Assembly: GCF_000282055.1 (NCBI RefSeq)
Contig: NZ_AKJZ01000056.1
Location: forward strand, 1 to 56,428
DNA length: 56,428 nucleotides
Direction of reading: 5' to 3'
Source: Flavobacterium sp. CF136
GTDB taxonomy: Bacteria; Bacteroidota; Bacteroidia; Flavobacteriales; Flavobacteriaceae
This document shows, one piece after another, positions 7,953 through 16,561 of this stretch (its first letter is position 1; every line of letters starts with the position of its first letter). A program made the translations under genes and the position numbers. The notes beneath the pieces were generated by a model that worked only from the letters and a program-made list of their open reading frames with translations, was not told the DNA's origin and searched no databases.

Positions 7953-9317
7953 TTATTCTAATTCTAGCCGCTCTTGCTCTAATTTTTCGGCTAATCTTTT
8001 TTCTATTATGGGAGTAATTAATGTTTTTCTTGGTTTTATTTTTACAAAAGGAAACAGTTCTAAATCATGTTTCATTTTGTCCTCTTTATTTGGATGTTTA
8101 TTCGTGCCTACTAAAACTTCTTTTTTTGCATCAAATAATTCTTGCTCTTTACTGGCACTTTCCTGGATTTTCTTTTTAATCGTTCCGTCGTTCAAAAGTT
8201 TCAAAAATCCTCCATTTGCTTCAATATCTTTAAATAAAGCAAGACTCTTTTCAGCTAGTTGCATCGTTAAACTTTCAATATAATAACTTCCGTCGGCAGG
8301 ATTGTTTACTTTGTCAAAGTAGCTTTCGTGTTTTAAAATCAGTAATTGATTTCGTGCAATTCGGTCACCAAATTCATTGTCTTTATGATACAAAGAATCA
8401 TAAGGTAAATTGGCTACAGCATCTGCACCGCCAAGTATTGCTGACATACATTCGGTTGTGGTACGAAGCATATTTACATTGTAATCGTAAATGGTTTTAT
8501 TGCGTTTGGTGGGAGTAACCAATAAATGACATTCTAAATTCGGGTTATATTCGTTAGCAATTAATTTGAAAAGCATTCGTAATGCACGAAGTTTAGCAAT
8601 TTCGAAGAAATAATTCGTTCCGACAGCAACCTGAAAAACGATTTGTTTCGGAATATTTGGCAGACGGTTTAAATATTCGTTTGCGTGAGCTAAACTATAC
8701 CCGATTTGTTGTGTAATATTGGCGCCTGCATTTTGATACAAACCTGAGTCTATGCTTATTAATGACAGATTTTTGGTTGATTTTGAAATTAAATCAATGG
8801 TTTCAAAATTATTTTTATCAGAAGTTGTAAGCCAGTTTCCTTCTCTTGCAAAATGACCAATTGGATCCAGATTACAATAAAAAACAGCTTTTTTCTGAAT
8901 TGAAATTACCTCTAATTTTTTTACGAAATCGATTGAAATAAAATTTAAATTAAAGTAAACGGTTTTATTTTCTAAAGGAAGGTTTTCTAATAGTTTTTGA
9001 AGATCAATTTTTTCGTTTTGAATAGTAAAACGCAAACTTTCAGCACCTCTTTCAAGCGTGTTTATGGCTCTTTGAATCGATTTTTCGATATCGTAAACAA
9101 AGATGTTCTGGCAGATTTTGAAATCTGTTGCTTTTGTTTCTACTGAAGCTGGTTTTGAAAATTCGTCGCTGTGATAAAAAGGCTTTACCTGAATATCTTC
9201 GGGAGAATTCCAGATTACAGTTTCGTTATAATCAGCTCCATCCAATTCAAACTGAATTTTTTGTTTCCATTGTTTGGATGAAATCGGATTAAAATTGTCG
9301 AATAGGGTAGTAGCCAT
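7953..9317 (-). CDS. mcmA1: Methylmalonyl-CoA mutase, small subunit (no B12 domain)
   Basis: Structural partner of the large subunit in the heterodimeric mutase; cytosolic. At 454 residues it keeps a degenerate mutase barrel (QKIQFELDGADYNETVIWNSPEDI near the start; RTTTECMSAILGGADAVANLPYD and ARNQLLILKHESYFDKVNNPADGSYYIESLT later), but lacks the cobalamin-binding DxHxxG domain and stops well short of the 600-plus residues of many small subunits. It is thus the short Bacteroidota form. It lies 17 nt after the FtsB-like gene and 43 nt before the large subunit, on the same strand. Confidence 0.93.
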   Translation of the reverse strand: MATTLFDNFNPISSKQWKQKIQFELDGADYNETVIWNSPEDIQVKPFYHSDEFSKPASVETKATDFKICQNIFVYDIEKSIQRAINTLERGAESLRFTIQNEKIDLQKLLENLPLENKTVYFNLNFISIDFVKKLEVISIQKKAVFYCNLDPIGHFAREGNWLTTSDKNNFETIDLISKSTKNLSLISIDSGLYQNAGANITQQIGYSLAHANEYLNRLPNIPKQIVFQVAVGTNYFFEIAKLRALRMLFKLIANEYNPNLECHLLVTPTKRNKTIYDYNVNMLRTTTECMSAILGGADAVANLPYDSLYHKDNEFGDRIARNQLLILKHESYFDKVNNPADGSYYIESLTMQLAEKSLALFKDIEANGGFLKLLNDGTIKKKIQESASKEQELFDAKKEVLVGTNKHPNKEDKMKHDLELFPFVKIKPRKTLITPIIEKRLAEKLEQERLELE

Positions 9318-9334
9318 TGTTTGTTTTTTCTGAT

Positions 9335-9661
9335 TTATTCTTTTTCCTGAATAGTGTCTCCTTCAAATTTTATGATGTAAATATCTTCGCTGTCTTTTTT
9401 CATAAAATACTTCTCGCGGGCATATTTTTCTATCTGTTCAGGATTTTTGAGTTGTTTTATCTGTTCCTGATCTTTTTTAATTTCCTCCTGATAATAGGTT
9501 TTATTATCCTCGAGTTCATTGATTTGATTGTCTAAAAAGCGATGATCAAAATAGGAGTAATTGTCTAAAAACAACATCCAAACGACAAAAAAAAGTAATA
9601 CCCAGACATATTTATTGCTTAGGAATCTGAACCATGATTTGTCTTTGTATGGATTTTTCAT
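9335..9661 (-). CDS. FtsB/DivIC-family septum formation initiator
   Basis: Small bitopic division protein, 108 residues. A short cytoplasmic N-terminus (MKNPYKDKSWFRFLS) is followed by one membrane helix (about 18-36, YVWVLLFFVVWMLFLDNYS), a periplasmic coiled coil (about 40-75) and the conserved tail NPEQIEKYAREKYFMKKDSEDIYII. This is the DivIC/FtsB pattern, and the protein probably acts with FtsL/FtsQ at the division site. It heads a tight unit with the two mutase genes (17-nt spacing); the link to propionate metabolism is likely positional only. Confidence 0.88.
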   Translation of the reverse strand: MKNPYKDKSWFRFLSNKYVWVLLFFVVWMLFLDNYSYFDHRFLDNQINELEDNKTYYQEEIKKDQEQIKQLKNPEQIEKYAREKYFMKKDSEDIYIIKFEGDTIQEKE

Positions 9662-9709
9662 TTTAGTTTATATTTAACCGACTACGTTTTATGACTTCGA
9701 TTCGTTTTT

Positions 9710-9800
9710 TAGCCCCGATGGAGCCGATATCCTTTTTATGGCTTTTTCTGCCATTAAAAGATAAAGGCGAGAGCGGGAAACAGCTCCTGATTTTTATGGA
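9710..9800 (+). repeat. Interspersed repeat element, copy 1
   Basis: Begins TAGCCCCGAT, continues with an imperfect inner hairpin (CCTTTTTATGGC against GCCATTAAAAG...AAAGG) and ends with AGCGGGAAACAGCTCCTG followed by TATGG. The same order (TAGCCCTGAT ... AGCGGAAGCTCTTG ... TATGG) occurs at 39813-39900. It lies between udk and the FtsB-like gene, in a stretch with no gene. From memory, TAGCCC-type elements are common between genes in Flavobacterium; I cannot check copy number here. Confidence 0.65.
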
Positions 9801-9818
9801 ATAAATTTACAATAAAAA

Positions 9819-10427
9819 TTATAAAATTCGTTGATTAATTACGGCACGAACTACATCGATAGCCACGGTATTGTATTTGTCGTTAGGAATAATAATGTCA
9901 GCAAATGCTTTTGAAGGCTCGATAAATTGCTCATGCATTGGTTTTAAGGTATTTTGATAACGTGTTAAAACTTCGTCGATATCACGTCCGCGTTCTGAAA
10001 TGTCACGTTTTAAACGGCGAACTAATCTTTCGTCAGAATCAGCATGAACGTAAATTTTAATATCAAAAAGTTCACGTAATTCGGGATTTGTTAAAATTAA
10101 AATGCCTTCAACAATCATTACTTTTCTGGGATGTGTCGAAACGGTATCGTCAGTTCTGTTGTGCTGAATAAAAGAATATACCGGCTGATCGATTGTTTCA
10201 CCTGCTTTTAAAGCTTTAAGGTGTTTTACTAATAATTCAAAATCAATAGACCTCGGATGATCAAAATTGATTAATGCTCTTTCGTCAAACGACAAATTAT
10301 GGGTTTCTTTATAGTATGAATCCTGAGAAATTACGCCAACTTCAGTATCTGGCAATTCGTTCATGATTTGATGTACTACTGTTGTTTTTCCACTTCCTGT
10401 TCCTCCTGCAATTCCAATAATGAGCAT
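9819..10427 (-). CDS. udk: Uridine kinase
   Basis: Phosphorylates uridine and cytidine to UMP and CMP in pyrimidine salvage; cytosolic. 202 residues with the P-loop GGTGSGKTT (about 8-16), then the nucleoside-binding block SQDSYYKETHNLSFDERALINFDHP, the lid region DERLVRRLKRDISERGRD and a C-terminal strand typical of Udk. Length matches the family (about 205-213). It starts 27 nt after a -7 element at 10454-10461 on the minus strand. The next gene downstream lies 157 nt away across an interspersed repeat, so it is probably transcribed separately. Confidence 0.96.
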   Translation of the reverse strand: MLIIGIAGGTGSGKTTVVHQIMNELPDTEVGVISQDSYYKETHNLSFDERALINFDHPRSIDFELLVKHLKALKAGETIDQPVYSFIQHNRTDDTVSTHPRKVMIVEGILILTNPELRELFDIKIYVHADSDERLVRRLKRDISERGRDIDEVLTRYQNTLKPMHEQFIEPSKAFADIIIPNDKYNTVAIDVVRAVINQRIL

Positions 10428-10453
10428 AAATTTGGTATTATATGTTTGTTTGG

Positions 10454-10461
10454 CAAAAATA
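10454..10461 (-). promoter_or_regulatory. -7 promoter element (TATTTTTG) for udk
   Basis: Exact TAnnTTTG match on the minus strand, with a start point predicted about 20 nt before the udk ATG. No clear -33 TTG. Confidence 0.55.
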
Positions 10462-10499
10462 ATAATTTAAGTGATTGAATAAATATATTGTGAATTTAA

Positions 10500-10583
10500 A
10501 CCATATAAGTAATGTAAGTAAATGTAAGCGAAAAAATATTTAAATAAAACGGGACTTAATTGAACTTATATCACTTATATGGT
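10500..10583. repeat. Inverted repeat built of TATAAGT/GTAAGT words
   Basis: ACCATATAAGT at 10500-10510 pairs perfectly with ACTTATATGGT at 10573-10583. Between them the words GTAAGT and AACTTATATCACTTATAT recur. It lies in the gap between udk and the SDR gene, next to a separate terminator. It resembles the other gene-flanking inverted repeats of this window in design though not in sequence. Confidence 0.6.
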
Positions 10584-10593
10584 AAAAAAAATG

Positions 10594-10625
10594 AAAAAAT
10601 CCCGATAGCAATGTTATCGGGATTT
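10594..10625 (-). terminator. Rho-independent terminator of the SDR (dienoyl-CoA reductase-like) gene
   Basis: An 11-bp perfect stem (AAATCCCGATA at 10597-10607 with TATCGGGATTT at 10615-10625), 7-nt loop, and a run of A on the plus strand before it, giving Ts on the minus strand. Located 50 nt past the stop of the SDR gene. Confidence 0.85.
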
Positions 10626-10674
10626 GGGTGCAATCAGTATAGTTAAATATTCTGAATTTAGTAAGCACGTAAAA

Positions 10675-11556
10675 TTATTTATTCTTTTTTGCTTTTATCA
10701 TCATTTCAAGCTGATCCCAAAGTTCTTCGGGAATTGCTTCAAGTAAATTAAATTGTCCAGCGCCTTTTAGCCATTCTCCACCATCAATCGTAATGACATC
10801 TCCGTTTATGTAAGCAGAAAAATCAGAAACTAAATAAGCTGCTAAATTGGCTAATTCCTGATGGTCGCCAACGCGTTTCAAAGGCACTTTTTTAGCCATA
10901 TCAAACTTTTCAGCAAGATCTCCCGGTAATAATCTGTCCCAGGCCCCTTTAGTAGGGAATGGTCCCGGAGCGATTGCGTTTGAACGAATTCCGTATTTTG
11001 CCCATTCGACAGCAAGACTTCTTGTCATGGCTAAAACTCCGGCTTTTGCCGTCGCACTAGGGACTACGTATGCAGAACCCGTCCAGGCGTATGTAGTTAC
11101 AATATTCAGGATCGTAGCTGATTTTTGTTTGGTATCAATCCAATGTTTTCCAAAAGCCAGTGTACAGTTTTTAGAACCTTTTAGTACGATATCTATAACA
11201 GTATCAAATGCATTTGCAGATAATCTTTCTGTTGGGGAAATAAAATTTCCGGCTGCGTTGTTCAAGAGAACATCCACTTTTCCAAAAGTTTTTAAAACTT
11301 CCTGAAGCATGTTTTCTACTTCTTCATAATGACGAACGTCACATTGAAGCGGTAAACATTTCCCTCCGGTTTCATTCTCCAGCTCAGTGGCAGTGTTTTT
11401 TAGCTTTTCTAAATCCCTTGAAGTAATAGCTACCTGAGCACCCAACTCTAAAAAATATTTAGTCATTGCTTTTCCTAAACCACTTCCGCCGCCTGTAACC
11501 ACAATGACTTTACCTTTTAAAGCATCGTCCCGTAACATTTTATCTGTATAGCTCAT
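10675..11556 (-). CDS. Short-chain dehydrogenase, 2,4-dienoyl-CoA reductase-like
   Basis: 293-residue NAD(P)H-dependent SDR, probably helping oxidise unsaturated fatty acids. The Rossmann motif GGGSGLGKAM (about residues 21-30) and NNAAGNF are clear. The canonical YxxxK active site is replaced: in YVVPSATAKAGV the residue four before the Lys is Ser. This is the pattern of DECR/FadH-type SDRs rather than ordinary FabG. The C-terminal part (GPFPTKGAWDRLLPG, then NGDVITIDGGEWLKGAGQFN) also fits that group. It has its own -7 element and its own terminator, so it seems monocistronic. Confidence 0.88.
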   Translation of the reverse strand: MSYTDKMLRDDALKGKVIVVTGGGSGLGKAMTKYFLELGAQVAITSRDLEKLKNTATELENETGGKCLPLQCDVRHYEEVENMLQEVLKTFGKVDVLLNNAAGNFISPTERLSANAFDTVIDIVLKGSKNCTLAFGKHWIDTKQKSATILNIVTTYAWTGSAYVVPSATAKAGVLAMTRSLAVEWAKYGIRSNAIAPGPFPTKGAWDRLLPGDLAEKFDMAKKVPLKRVGDHQELANLAAYLVSDFSAYINGDVITIDGGEWLKGAGQFNLLEAIPEELWDQLEMMIKAKKNK

Positions 11557-11572
11557 ACTTTTTTTATTTTTA

Positions 11573-11580
11573 CAAAATTA
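11573..11580 (-). promoter_or_regulatory. -7 promoter element (TAATTTTG) for the SDR gene
   Basis: Exact TAnnTTTG on the minus strand, 17 nt before the start codon, implying a short leader. Confidence 0.5.
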
Positions 11581-11631
11581 ATTAATTTAATAGGATGCAC
11601 GCATAATATTGTTATAAAATTTATGAAAACT

Positions 11632-12759
11632 TTATATCTGACATATTTTTTTTGCTGCTGATTCAAGAGTGAAGTTGTCTTTGGCAAAGCAAAAACGGAT
11701 TAATTTTTGGTCTTTATGGTCAGAATGGAAGGTTGAAATAGGTATTGCCGCGACACCGTGGTCAATAATTAGTTTCTTGCAGAAAGTAATGTCGTCATCT
11801 TCTGAAATGTTTGCATAAGAAGCAACCTGAAAATAAGTTCCTTCACAGGGCTTTAATTCAAATCGGCTTTTTTGTAATAGTTTTTGAAAATAATCCCTCT
11901 TTTCCTGATAAAATTTACCTAACAGATTTACGTCTACAATATCTAAATATTGACTTATAGCAACTTGTGAAATACTATTTACACTGAAAACTAAAAACTG
12001 ATGTACTTTTTTAATTTCCTTCATTAGATATTCAGGTGCTACAAGATAACCAATTTTCCACCCGGTAATATGAAATGACTTACCGAAAGAAGAAGCCGTA
12101 ATACAGCGATTTATTAATGATTCTCTGGTGTGGGCGGAAATATGTTTTTCTTCAAAAGTGATGTATTCATATACTTCATCTGATAAAATGACTATTTCCG
12201 GATATTTTAAAAGTATTTTTTCTAATTGTAAAAAATCATCTTCTTTTAAAATTTTCCCTGTCGGATTATGCGGATTATTGATAATTATCATCTTGCTTTT
12301 TGAAGAGCATGCTTTTTCTATCGTTTCCCAATTTGGGGTATAATCATCATTTAACACCACACGAACTGGTTTTGCATTACAAAGTAAAACAGGGGATTCG
12401 TAGGAATCATAGCTAGGATCCAGAATAATTACTTCATCACCAGTTTTTACTAAAGCTAAAATGGTAGTAAAAATTCCCTGTGTTGCTCCTGTGGTAACTA
12501 AGATTTCTGTTTCGGGATTAATTGTCCTGTTGTATGAGCTTTTTATCAGTTTTGCAATTTGGCTCATCAATGGCGGATAACCTGCCATTGGTGTATATTG
12601 ATGTACATTTTCCTTGGCTAATTTTGCTATAATGTCTGTTAATCTTTCATCAACAGGAAAATTAGGAAATCCCTGTGAAAGATTTATTGCATTATATTCG
12701 GTTGCCATTTTAGACATTACTGTAAAAATGCTTGTTGTTACATTTGGAAGTTTACTCAT
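11632..12759 (-). CDS. Class I/II PLP-dependent aminotransferase (methionine/KAT-like)
   Basis: 375-residue PLP enzyme. Start region NVTTSIFTVMSKMATEYNAINLSQGFPNFPVD is characteristic of the YbdL/kynurenine aminotransferase group, which transfers the amino group of methionine or aromatic amino acids. Further motifs: TTGATQGIF, ILDPSYDSYESPV, NNPHNPTGKI, LSDEVYEYI, and the PLP lysine in SSFGKSFHITGWKIGY. Arg in IRFCFAKD near the end binds the substrate carboxylate. It follows the TonB-C gene after 77 nt. The family is certain; methionine preference is inferred from similarity. Confidence 0.9.
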   Translation of the reverse strand: MSKLPNVTTSIFTVMSKMATEYNAINLSQGFPNFPVDERLTDIIAKLAKENVHQYTPMAGYPPLMSQIAKLIKSSYNRTINPETEILVTTGATQGIFTTILALVKTGDEVIILDPSYDSYESPVLLCNAKPVRVVLNDDYTPNWETIEKACSSKSKMIIINNPHNPTGKILKEDDFLQLEKILLKYPEIVILSDEVYEYITFEEKHISAHTRESLINRCITASSFGKSFHITGWKIGYLVAPEYLMKEIKKVHQFLVFSVNSISQVAISQYLDIVDVNLLGKFYQEKRDYFQKLLQKSRFELKPCEGTYFQVASYANISEDDDITFCKKLIIDHGVAAIPISTFHSDHKDQKLIRFCFAKDNFTLESAAKKICQI

Positions 12760-12836
12760 GGAAAAGTTTGATTTGGGGAAAACTTGTGAGCTGGATAAAA
12801 ATTCTATTTTAAAATATTAAGAACCTATTGTGTTAA

Positions 12837-13223
12837 TTATTTTAATGACATAACAAATGAATATAGTACTCTTAATGTTTTGCCATCGTGTTTGCCAGGA
12901 ATCCATTTAGGAGACAGGTTTAAAACACGAATAATTTCACAATTTATATCGTAATCAAGCTCTCTCAAGGATTTAATATTAGTTAATGAGCCATCTTTTT
13001 CAACGACAAAATCAACTAAAAAGCTGCATTGCTTGGTGCACTCTTTTGGATTTTTAAAATTGGTATTAAAAAATTTATAAAATTCATTATCTCCTCCTGG
13101 AAATTCAGGTTTTATATCAATACCAGCTCTATTATAAATCGGATCATCATTATTAGAAATAACGTCTTGTGAAAATATATTTTGCACAAAGCAAATCAAA
13201 ATCAGGATTAGAAACTTTTTCAT
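12837..13223 (-). CDS. Secreted protein with a TonB C-terminal-like domain
   Basis: About 128 residues (two more if the upstream ATG is used). A signal peptide (MKKFLILILICFVQNIFSQ) precedes a short linker and a TonB-C-like domain: EFPGGDNEFYKFFNTNFKNP, then FVVEKDGSLTNIKSLRELDYDINCEIIRVLNLSPKWIPGKHDGK. The conserved PGG and W-x-P-G-K-x-D-G-K features are those of flavobacterial TonB-C proteins. It lacks the TonB membrane anchor and proline linker, so it is not a working TonB by itself. Function unknown. It sits 24 nt after the RsmI-like gene. Confidence 0.75.
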   Translation of the reverse strand: MKKFLILILICFVQNIFSQDVISNNDDPIYNRAGIDIKPEFPGGDNEFYKFFNTNFKNPKECTKQCSFLVDFVVEKDGSLTNIKSLRELDYDINCEIIRVLNLSPKWIPGKHDGKTLRVLYSFVMSLK

Positions 13224-13246
13224 TAACATGATGTTTTAAAGTTAGT

Positions 13247-13960
13247 TTACATTTTATGAATAATGAAAATCGTTGGTCGGTTATGTAAATCAACTTTTAA
13301 TTTTTTCCAATCAGAAACTCTCATGGTTTTAATGAATTCTGTTGGCAGCGTAATATCAGTCGCAATACAAAGATGTGTTGCAGGATTTACAATCTGTAAA
13401 ATATCTTCCACTAATTTATTGTTTCTATAAGGAGTTTCAATAAAAATCTGCGATTGATTTTTATCCTGGGATAATTTTTCAAAATGCTTTAAAGCTGATT
13501 TTTTTTCGTCCTTGTCAATTGGCAGATAACCATTGAAAGTAAAGCTTTGACCATTCATTCCGGAAGCCATCATGGCCAATAAAATAGAAGAAGGTCCCAC
13601 TAAAGGAATAACCTGAATTCCTTTTTCATGCGCCAGTTTTACAATCACAGCACCGGGATCTGCAACTCCAGGGCATCCTGCTTCGCTCATTAAACCAACA
13701 TTTTTTCCTTCTAATAAAGGTTTTATAAAGTCTAAATGCTCATTTGGCTCTGTACGTTTATTAAGTGTGAATAGAACCAGTTCAGATTGTTTTTTTTCCG
13801 GAGAAACCGCTTTTATTGATTTTCTGGCTGTTTTTTCGTTTTCAACAATATAATGATCTATAAAATCGATACTTCTTTTTACTGTTTGCGGCAAAACATC
13901 CATTGGATCACTTTCGCCCATAGTAGTTGGAATTAAATATAGTTTTCCGAGAAGTTTCAT
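13247..13960 (-). CDS. RsmI-like SAM-dependent methyltransferase (tetrapyrrole methylase fold)
   Basis: 237 residues of the tetrapyrrole methylase fold. The blocks GLMSEAGCPGVADPG, IPLVGPSSILLAMMASGMNGQSFTFNGYLP and QIFIETPYRN match RsmI, the 16S rRNA C1402 2'-O-methylase. The N-terminus is divergent: the usual TPIGN-type loop reads IPTTMGESDP, and the protein is shorter than standard RsmI (about 280). It may be a Bacteroidota paralogue with another target. It lies after the phosphatase gene (75-nt gap containing a small inverted repeat) in the dnaA group. Confidence 0.82.
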   Translation of the reverse strand: MKLLGKLYLIPTTMGESDPMDVLPQTVKRSIDFIDHYIVENEKTARKSIKAVSPEKKQSELVLFTLNKRTEPNEHLDFIKPLLEGKNVGLMSEAGCPGVADPGAVIVKLAHEKGIQVIPLVGPSSILLAMMASGMNGQSFTFNGYLPIDKDEKKSALKHFEKLSQDKNQSQIFIETPYRNNKLVEDILQIVNPATHLCIATDITLPTEFIKTMRVSDWKKLKVDLHNRPTIFIIHKM

Positions 13961-13993
13961 GTAATTTATTTTATAGATTATAAAATGAAATAT

Positions 13994-14026
13994 CTTTCAA
14001 TTACTTAGATATAGAATAATTGAAAG
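13994..14026. repeat. Small inverted repeat between phosphatase and methylase genes
   Basis: CTTTCAATTA (13994-14003) pairs perfectly with TAATTGAAAG (14017-14026), loop 13 nt. No T-run follows on either strand, so it may be an mRNA processing or weak attenuation site rather than a terminator. Confidence 0.4.
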
Positions 14027-14035
14027 ACAGATAAA

Positions 14036-14503
14036 TTAAGAGTGTTTTTCGATGAGTTTTTTTGCGATTATATCCGTTACTTCATCTAACATTTGATATA
14101 CATTATCAAAACCGTTAGTTACACCGAAGTAAGGATCCGGAACATCCACGTTTTCGTCAGGAAATAATTCATTCAGGATAAGCTGAACCTTTTCTTTGTG
14201 CTCAGGTGTTTTTGCAAGATGAATTACATCATTATAATTAGAATTATCCATTACATAAATGTAATCAAATTCATCAAAATCAGAAGTTTTAAACTGTCTT
14301 CCTTTTTGATCATCAATAGATAAGCCGTTTTTTTTGGCAACAGCAATAGAGCGTTTATCCGGTGAGTGACCAACGTGCCAGGATCCGGTTCCTGCAGAAT
14401 CTACTCTGAATTTGTTTTTGGGTAATTTTGATGCTAAAATACCTTCAGCTAAAGGCGACCTGCAAATATTTCCCAAACAAACCATTAAAACTTTTACCGG
14501 CAT
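14036..14503 (-). CDS. Low-molecular-weight protein-tyrosine phosphatase
   Basis: 155-residue cytosolic phosphatase. The P-loop VCLGNICRSP gives nucleophile Cys9 and Arg15; the general acid is Asp123 in VPDPYFG. Length and motif order are standard for the LMW-PTP family, which dephosphorylates phosphotyrosine proteins (and arginine phosphate in some Firmicutes). It starts 7 nt after the dnaA stop, so it is surely co-transcribed with dnaA. Its partner kinase is not in this window. Confidence 0.93.
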   Translation of the reverse strand: MPVKVLMVCLGNICRSPLAEGILASKLPKNKFRVDSAGTGSWHVGHSPDKRSIAVAKKNGLSIDDQKGRQFKTSDFDEFDYIYVMDNSNYNDVIHLAKTPEHKEKVQLILNELFPDENVDVPDPYFGVTNGFDNVYQMLDEVTDIIAKKLIEKHS

Positions 14504-14510
14504 GATATGT

Positions 14511-15938
14511 TTACAACGTTAATTTTTTGTTGATGTCTTCGACAAATTTTTTGAATTGTTTGTCTGTAGAAACTAAATTATCAACTGTTTTACAAGCATG
14601 TAATACAGTAGCGTGGTCGCGATCTCCAATTTGTGAACCAATGTTTGCTAAAGAGGCTTTCGTGAATTTCTTTGCAAAAAACATAGCCAGTTGTCTTGCC
14701 TGAACTACGTGTCTTTTTCTGGTTTTTGATTGAAGTGTTTCAATATCCAACTGAAAATAATCAGATACAATTTTTTGAATATAATCGATAGAGATTTCTC
14801 TCTTTACATTTTTAACAAATTTCTCTACAACACTTTTAGCTAACTCAATTGTAACTTCTTTTTTGTTGAATGAGGATTGTGCAATTAATGAAATGATGGC
14901 ACCTTCAAGTTCTCTAACATTTGTTTTGATATTGCGTGCCACATATTCAATAATATCTTCAGGCATTTCAACACCATCACGATATAAAATGTTTTTAAGG
15001 ATTGAGATACGGGTTTCGTAATCAGGCTGGTGCAATTCAGCTGATAATCCCCATTTAAAACGGGATAATAAACGCTGCTCAATATCCTGCATATCAACAG
15101 GAGCTTTGTCAGAAGTTAAAATTACCTGTTTTCCGTTTTGGTGCAGGTAATTAAAAATATGAAAGAAGACATCCTGAGTTCCTGATTTTCCAGATAAAAA
15201 CTGAACATCATCAATAATCAAAACATCAATTAATTGGTAAAAATGAATGAAATCATTACGATTGTTCTTTTTTACCGAGTCAATATATTGCTGTGTGAAA
15301 ATTTCGGCAGAAATATATAAAACCGTTTTTTCAGGGTATTTGTCTTTTACTTCTACACCTATTGCATGTGCTAAGTGTGTTTTTCCTAAACCAACTCCAC
15401 CAAAAATCAATAACGGATTAAATGATGTTCCTCCCGGTTTATTGGCAACTGCCATACCTGCAGAGCGGGCCAAACGATTTGAATCTCCTTCAAGGAAATT
15501 GTCAAAACTATAGTTCGCATTTAATTGCGACTCAATTTTTAAATTTCTTATTCCGGGTATTACAAAAGGGTTTTTAAGTTCAGGGTTTAAGTTTTTAAAC
15601 GGAGCATCAACCTCCTGAGGTTTCATTGGGACTCTATTGGAACTTGGCAACTGTTCGGTAAACGGTTGTTTGTTGCCATAAGTGTTTTCCATTTTAATTT
15701 TATAGAGTAACTTTGCGTTTTTTCCCAGTTCTTTGGTAAGTGCAACTTTTAATAATTTAACGTAATGCTCTTCGAGCCATTCGTAGAAAAATTTACTTGG
15801 AACTTGAATATATAACGCGTTGTCGGTTAGCTCAACTGATTTGATTGGTTCAAACCAAGTTTTGTACGCTTGATCTTGAATATTGTCTTTTATAAAGGAC
15901 AAACAGTTTTCCCATACCGATTGAGCAGTTTTAGTCAT
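14511..15938 (-). CDS. dnaA: Chromosomal replication initiator DnaA
   Basis: 475-residue initiator ATPase that binds DnaA boxes and opens oriC. Domain I (SVWENCLSFIKDNI, about 7-80) and a linker precede the AAA+ core with Walker A GGVGLGKTHLAHAIG, Walker B VLIIDDVQFLSG and sensor residues in LLSRFKWG. Domain IV carries the helix-turn-helix signature IGSQIGDRDHATVLHACK. It heads a minus-strand unit with the phosphatase gene. No cluster of TTATCCACA boxes occurs in the upstream gap, so oriC does not seem to lie immediately here. Confidence 0.98.
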   Translation of the reverse strand: MTKTAQSVWENCLSFIKDNIQDQAYKTWFEPIKSVELTDNALYIQVPSKFFYEWLEEHYVKLLKVALTKELGKNAKLLYKIKMENTYGNKQPFTEQLPSSNRVPMKPQEVDAPFKNLNPELKNPFVIPGIRNLKIESQLNANYSFDNFLEGDSNRLARSAGMAVANKPGGTSFNPLLIFGGVGLGKTHLAHAIGVEVKDKYPEKTVLYISAEIFTQQYIDSVKKNNRNDFIHFYQLIDVLIIDDVQFLSGKSGTQDVFFHIFNYLHQNGKQVILTSDKAPVDMQDIEQRLLSRFKWGLSAELHQPDYETRISILKNILYRDGVEMPEDIIEYVARNIKTNVRELEGAIISLIAQSSFNKKEVTIELAKSVVEKFVKNVKREISIDYIQKIVSDYFQLDIETLQSKTRKRHVVQARQLAMFFAKKFTKASLANIGSQIGDRDHATVLHACKTVDNLVSTDKQFKKFVEDINKKLTL

Positions 15939-15996
15939 AAATTCAAATAAATTTTTTTATTATTGATAAAGATTCTCTTAATAAAAGGGAGTCATT

Positions 15997-16025
15997 TTGT
16001 TCCGAATTTCGGGATAACAAATATG
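15997..16025 (-). promoter_or_regulatory. Possible dnaA promoter with overlapping palindrome
   Basis: CATATTTG on the minus strand (16018-16025) matches TAnnTTTG at 7 of 8 positions, 80 nt before the dnaA ATG. Next to it, 15997-16020 forms an imperfect palindrome (TTGTTCCGAA against TTCGGGATAACAA) that would cover the start point. It could be an operator, but this rests on symmetry alone. Confidence 0.3.
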
Positions 16026-16125
16026 TGAACAAATTTCTGTAAAAAAAAATATTTTGGGGTCTAATTTTATAAAAAAAATGTTGTAAGGGAACTTTTTTAA
16101 ATTAATATTTTTTAATCTGTAAATA

Positions 16126-16530
16126 ATGAAAAATCATCAAACTCAAGTACGGGTTCGTTACTCTGAAACTGATCAAATGGGAGTTGTATATCACGGGAAT
16201 TATATTCCGTATTTTGAGATAGGGCGCGTCGAATGGCTCAGAAACAAAGGGATTTCCTATAAAAGCATGGAAGAAAGCGGTATTGGGCTGCCAATTGTGT
16301 CTATGCAAATAAACTATAAAAAATCAGCCCGTTACGATGAGTTATTAACAATTCATACGACTTTCAAAAGTCAGTCGTCAGTCAAGATAGAATTTGATTG
16401 CGCAATCTATAATGAGGCAAATGAGTTATTAACAACAGCTGTGTTTATTTTAGTATTTATTTCGTTAAAAACAAGTCGTCCAACGGCTCCTCCAGATTAC
16501 ATTTTAGAATTATTTAAAACACTTGAATAA
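16126..16530 (+). CDS. Acyl-CoA thioesterase (YbgC/4HBT hot-dog family)
   Basis: 134-residue hot-dog-fold enzyme that hydrolyses acyl-CoA thioesters. The signature RVRYSETDQMGVVYHGNYIPYFEIGRVEWLR holds catalytic Asp16 and His23, as in 4-hydroxybenzoyl-CoA thioesterase and YbgC. YbgC is linked with the Tol-Pal system in proteobacteria, but no tol genes lie here. It is divergent from dnaA and convergent with the yigZ-type gene. Substrate chain length cannot be read from the sequence. Confidence 0.9.
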   Translation: MKNHQTQVRVRYSETDQMGVVYHGNYIPYFEIGRVEWLRNKGISYKSMEESGIGLPIVSMQINYKKSARYDELLTIHTTFKSQSSVKIEFDCAIYNEANELLTTAVFILVFISLKTSRPTAPPDYILELFKTLE

Positions 16531-16561
16531 TTGTTAAAATGAGGCGTATTTTGATGCCAAT

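Noticed and set aside
9317..9535. 72-codon plus-strand frame with many Phe residues
   Set aside because: Mirror of the FtsB-like coding strand; its Phe-rich composition is the antisense of Lys/Glu codons.
7910..9818. Cobalamin riboswitch for the mutase operon
   Set aside because: No room for a long structured leader in the short gaps and no B12-box-like word; the 9662-9818 gap is taken by the interspersed repeat.
15939..16125. Possible oriC next to dnaA
   Set aside because: No cluster of TTATCCACA-type boxes and no AT-rich 13-mer array; only one weak TGTGAACAA. The region is better read as a promoter gap.
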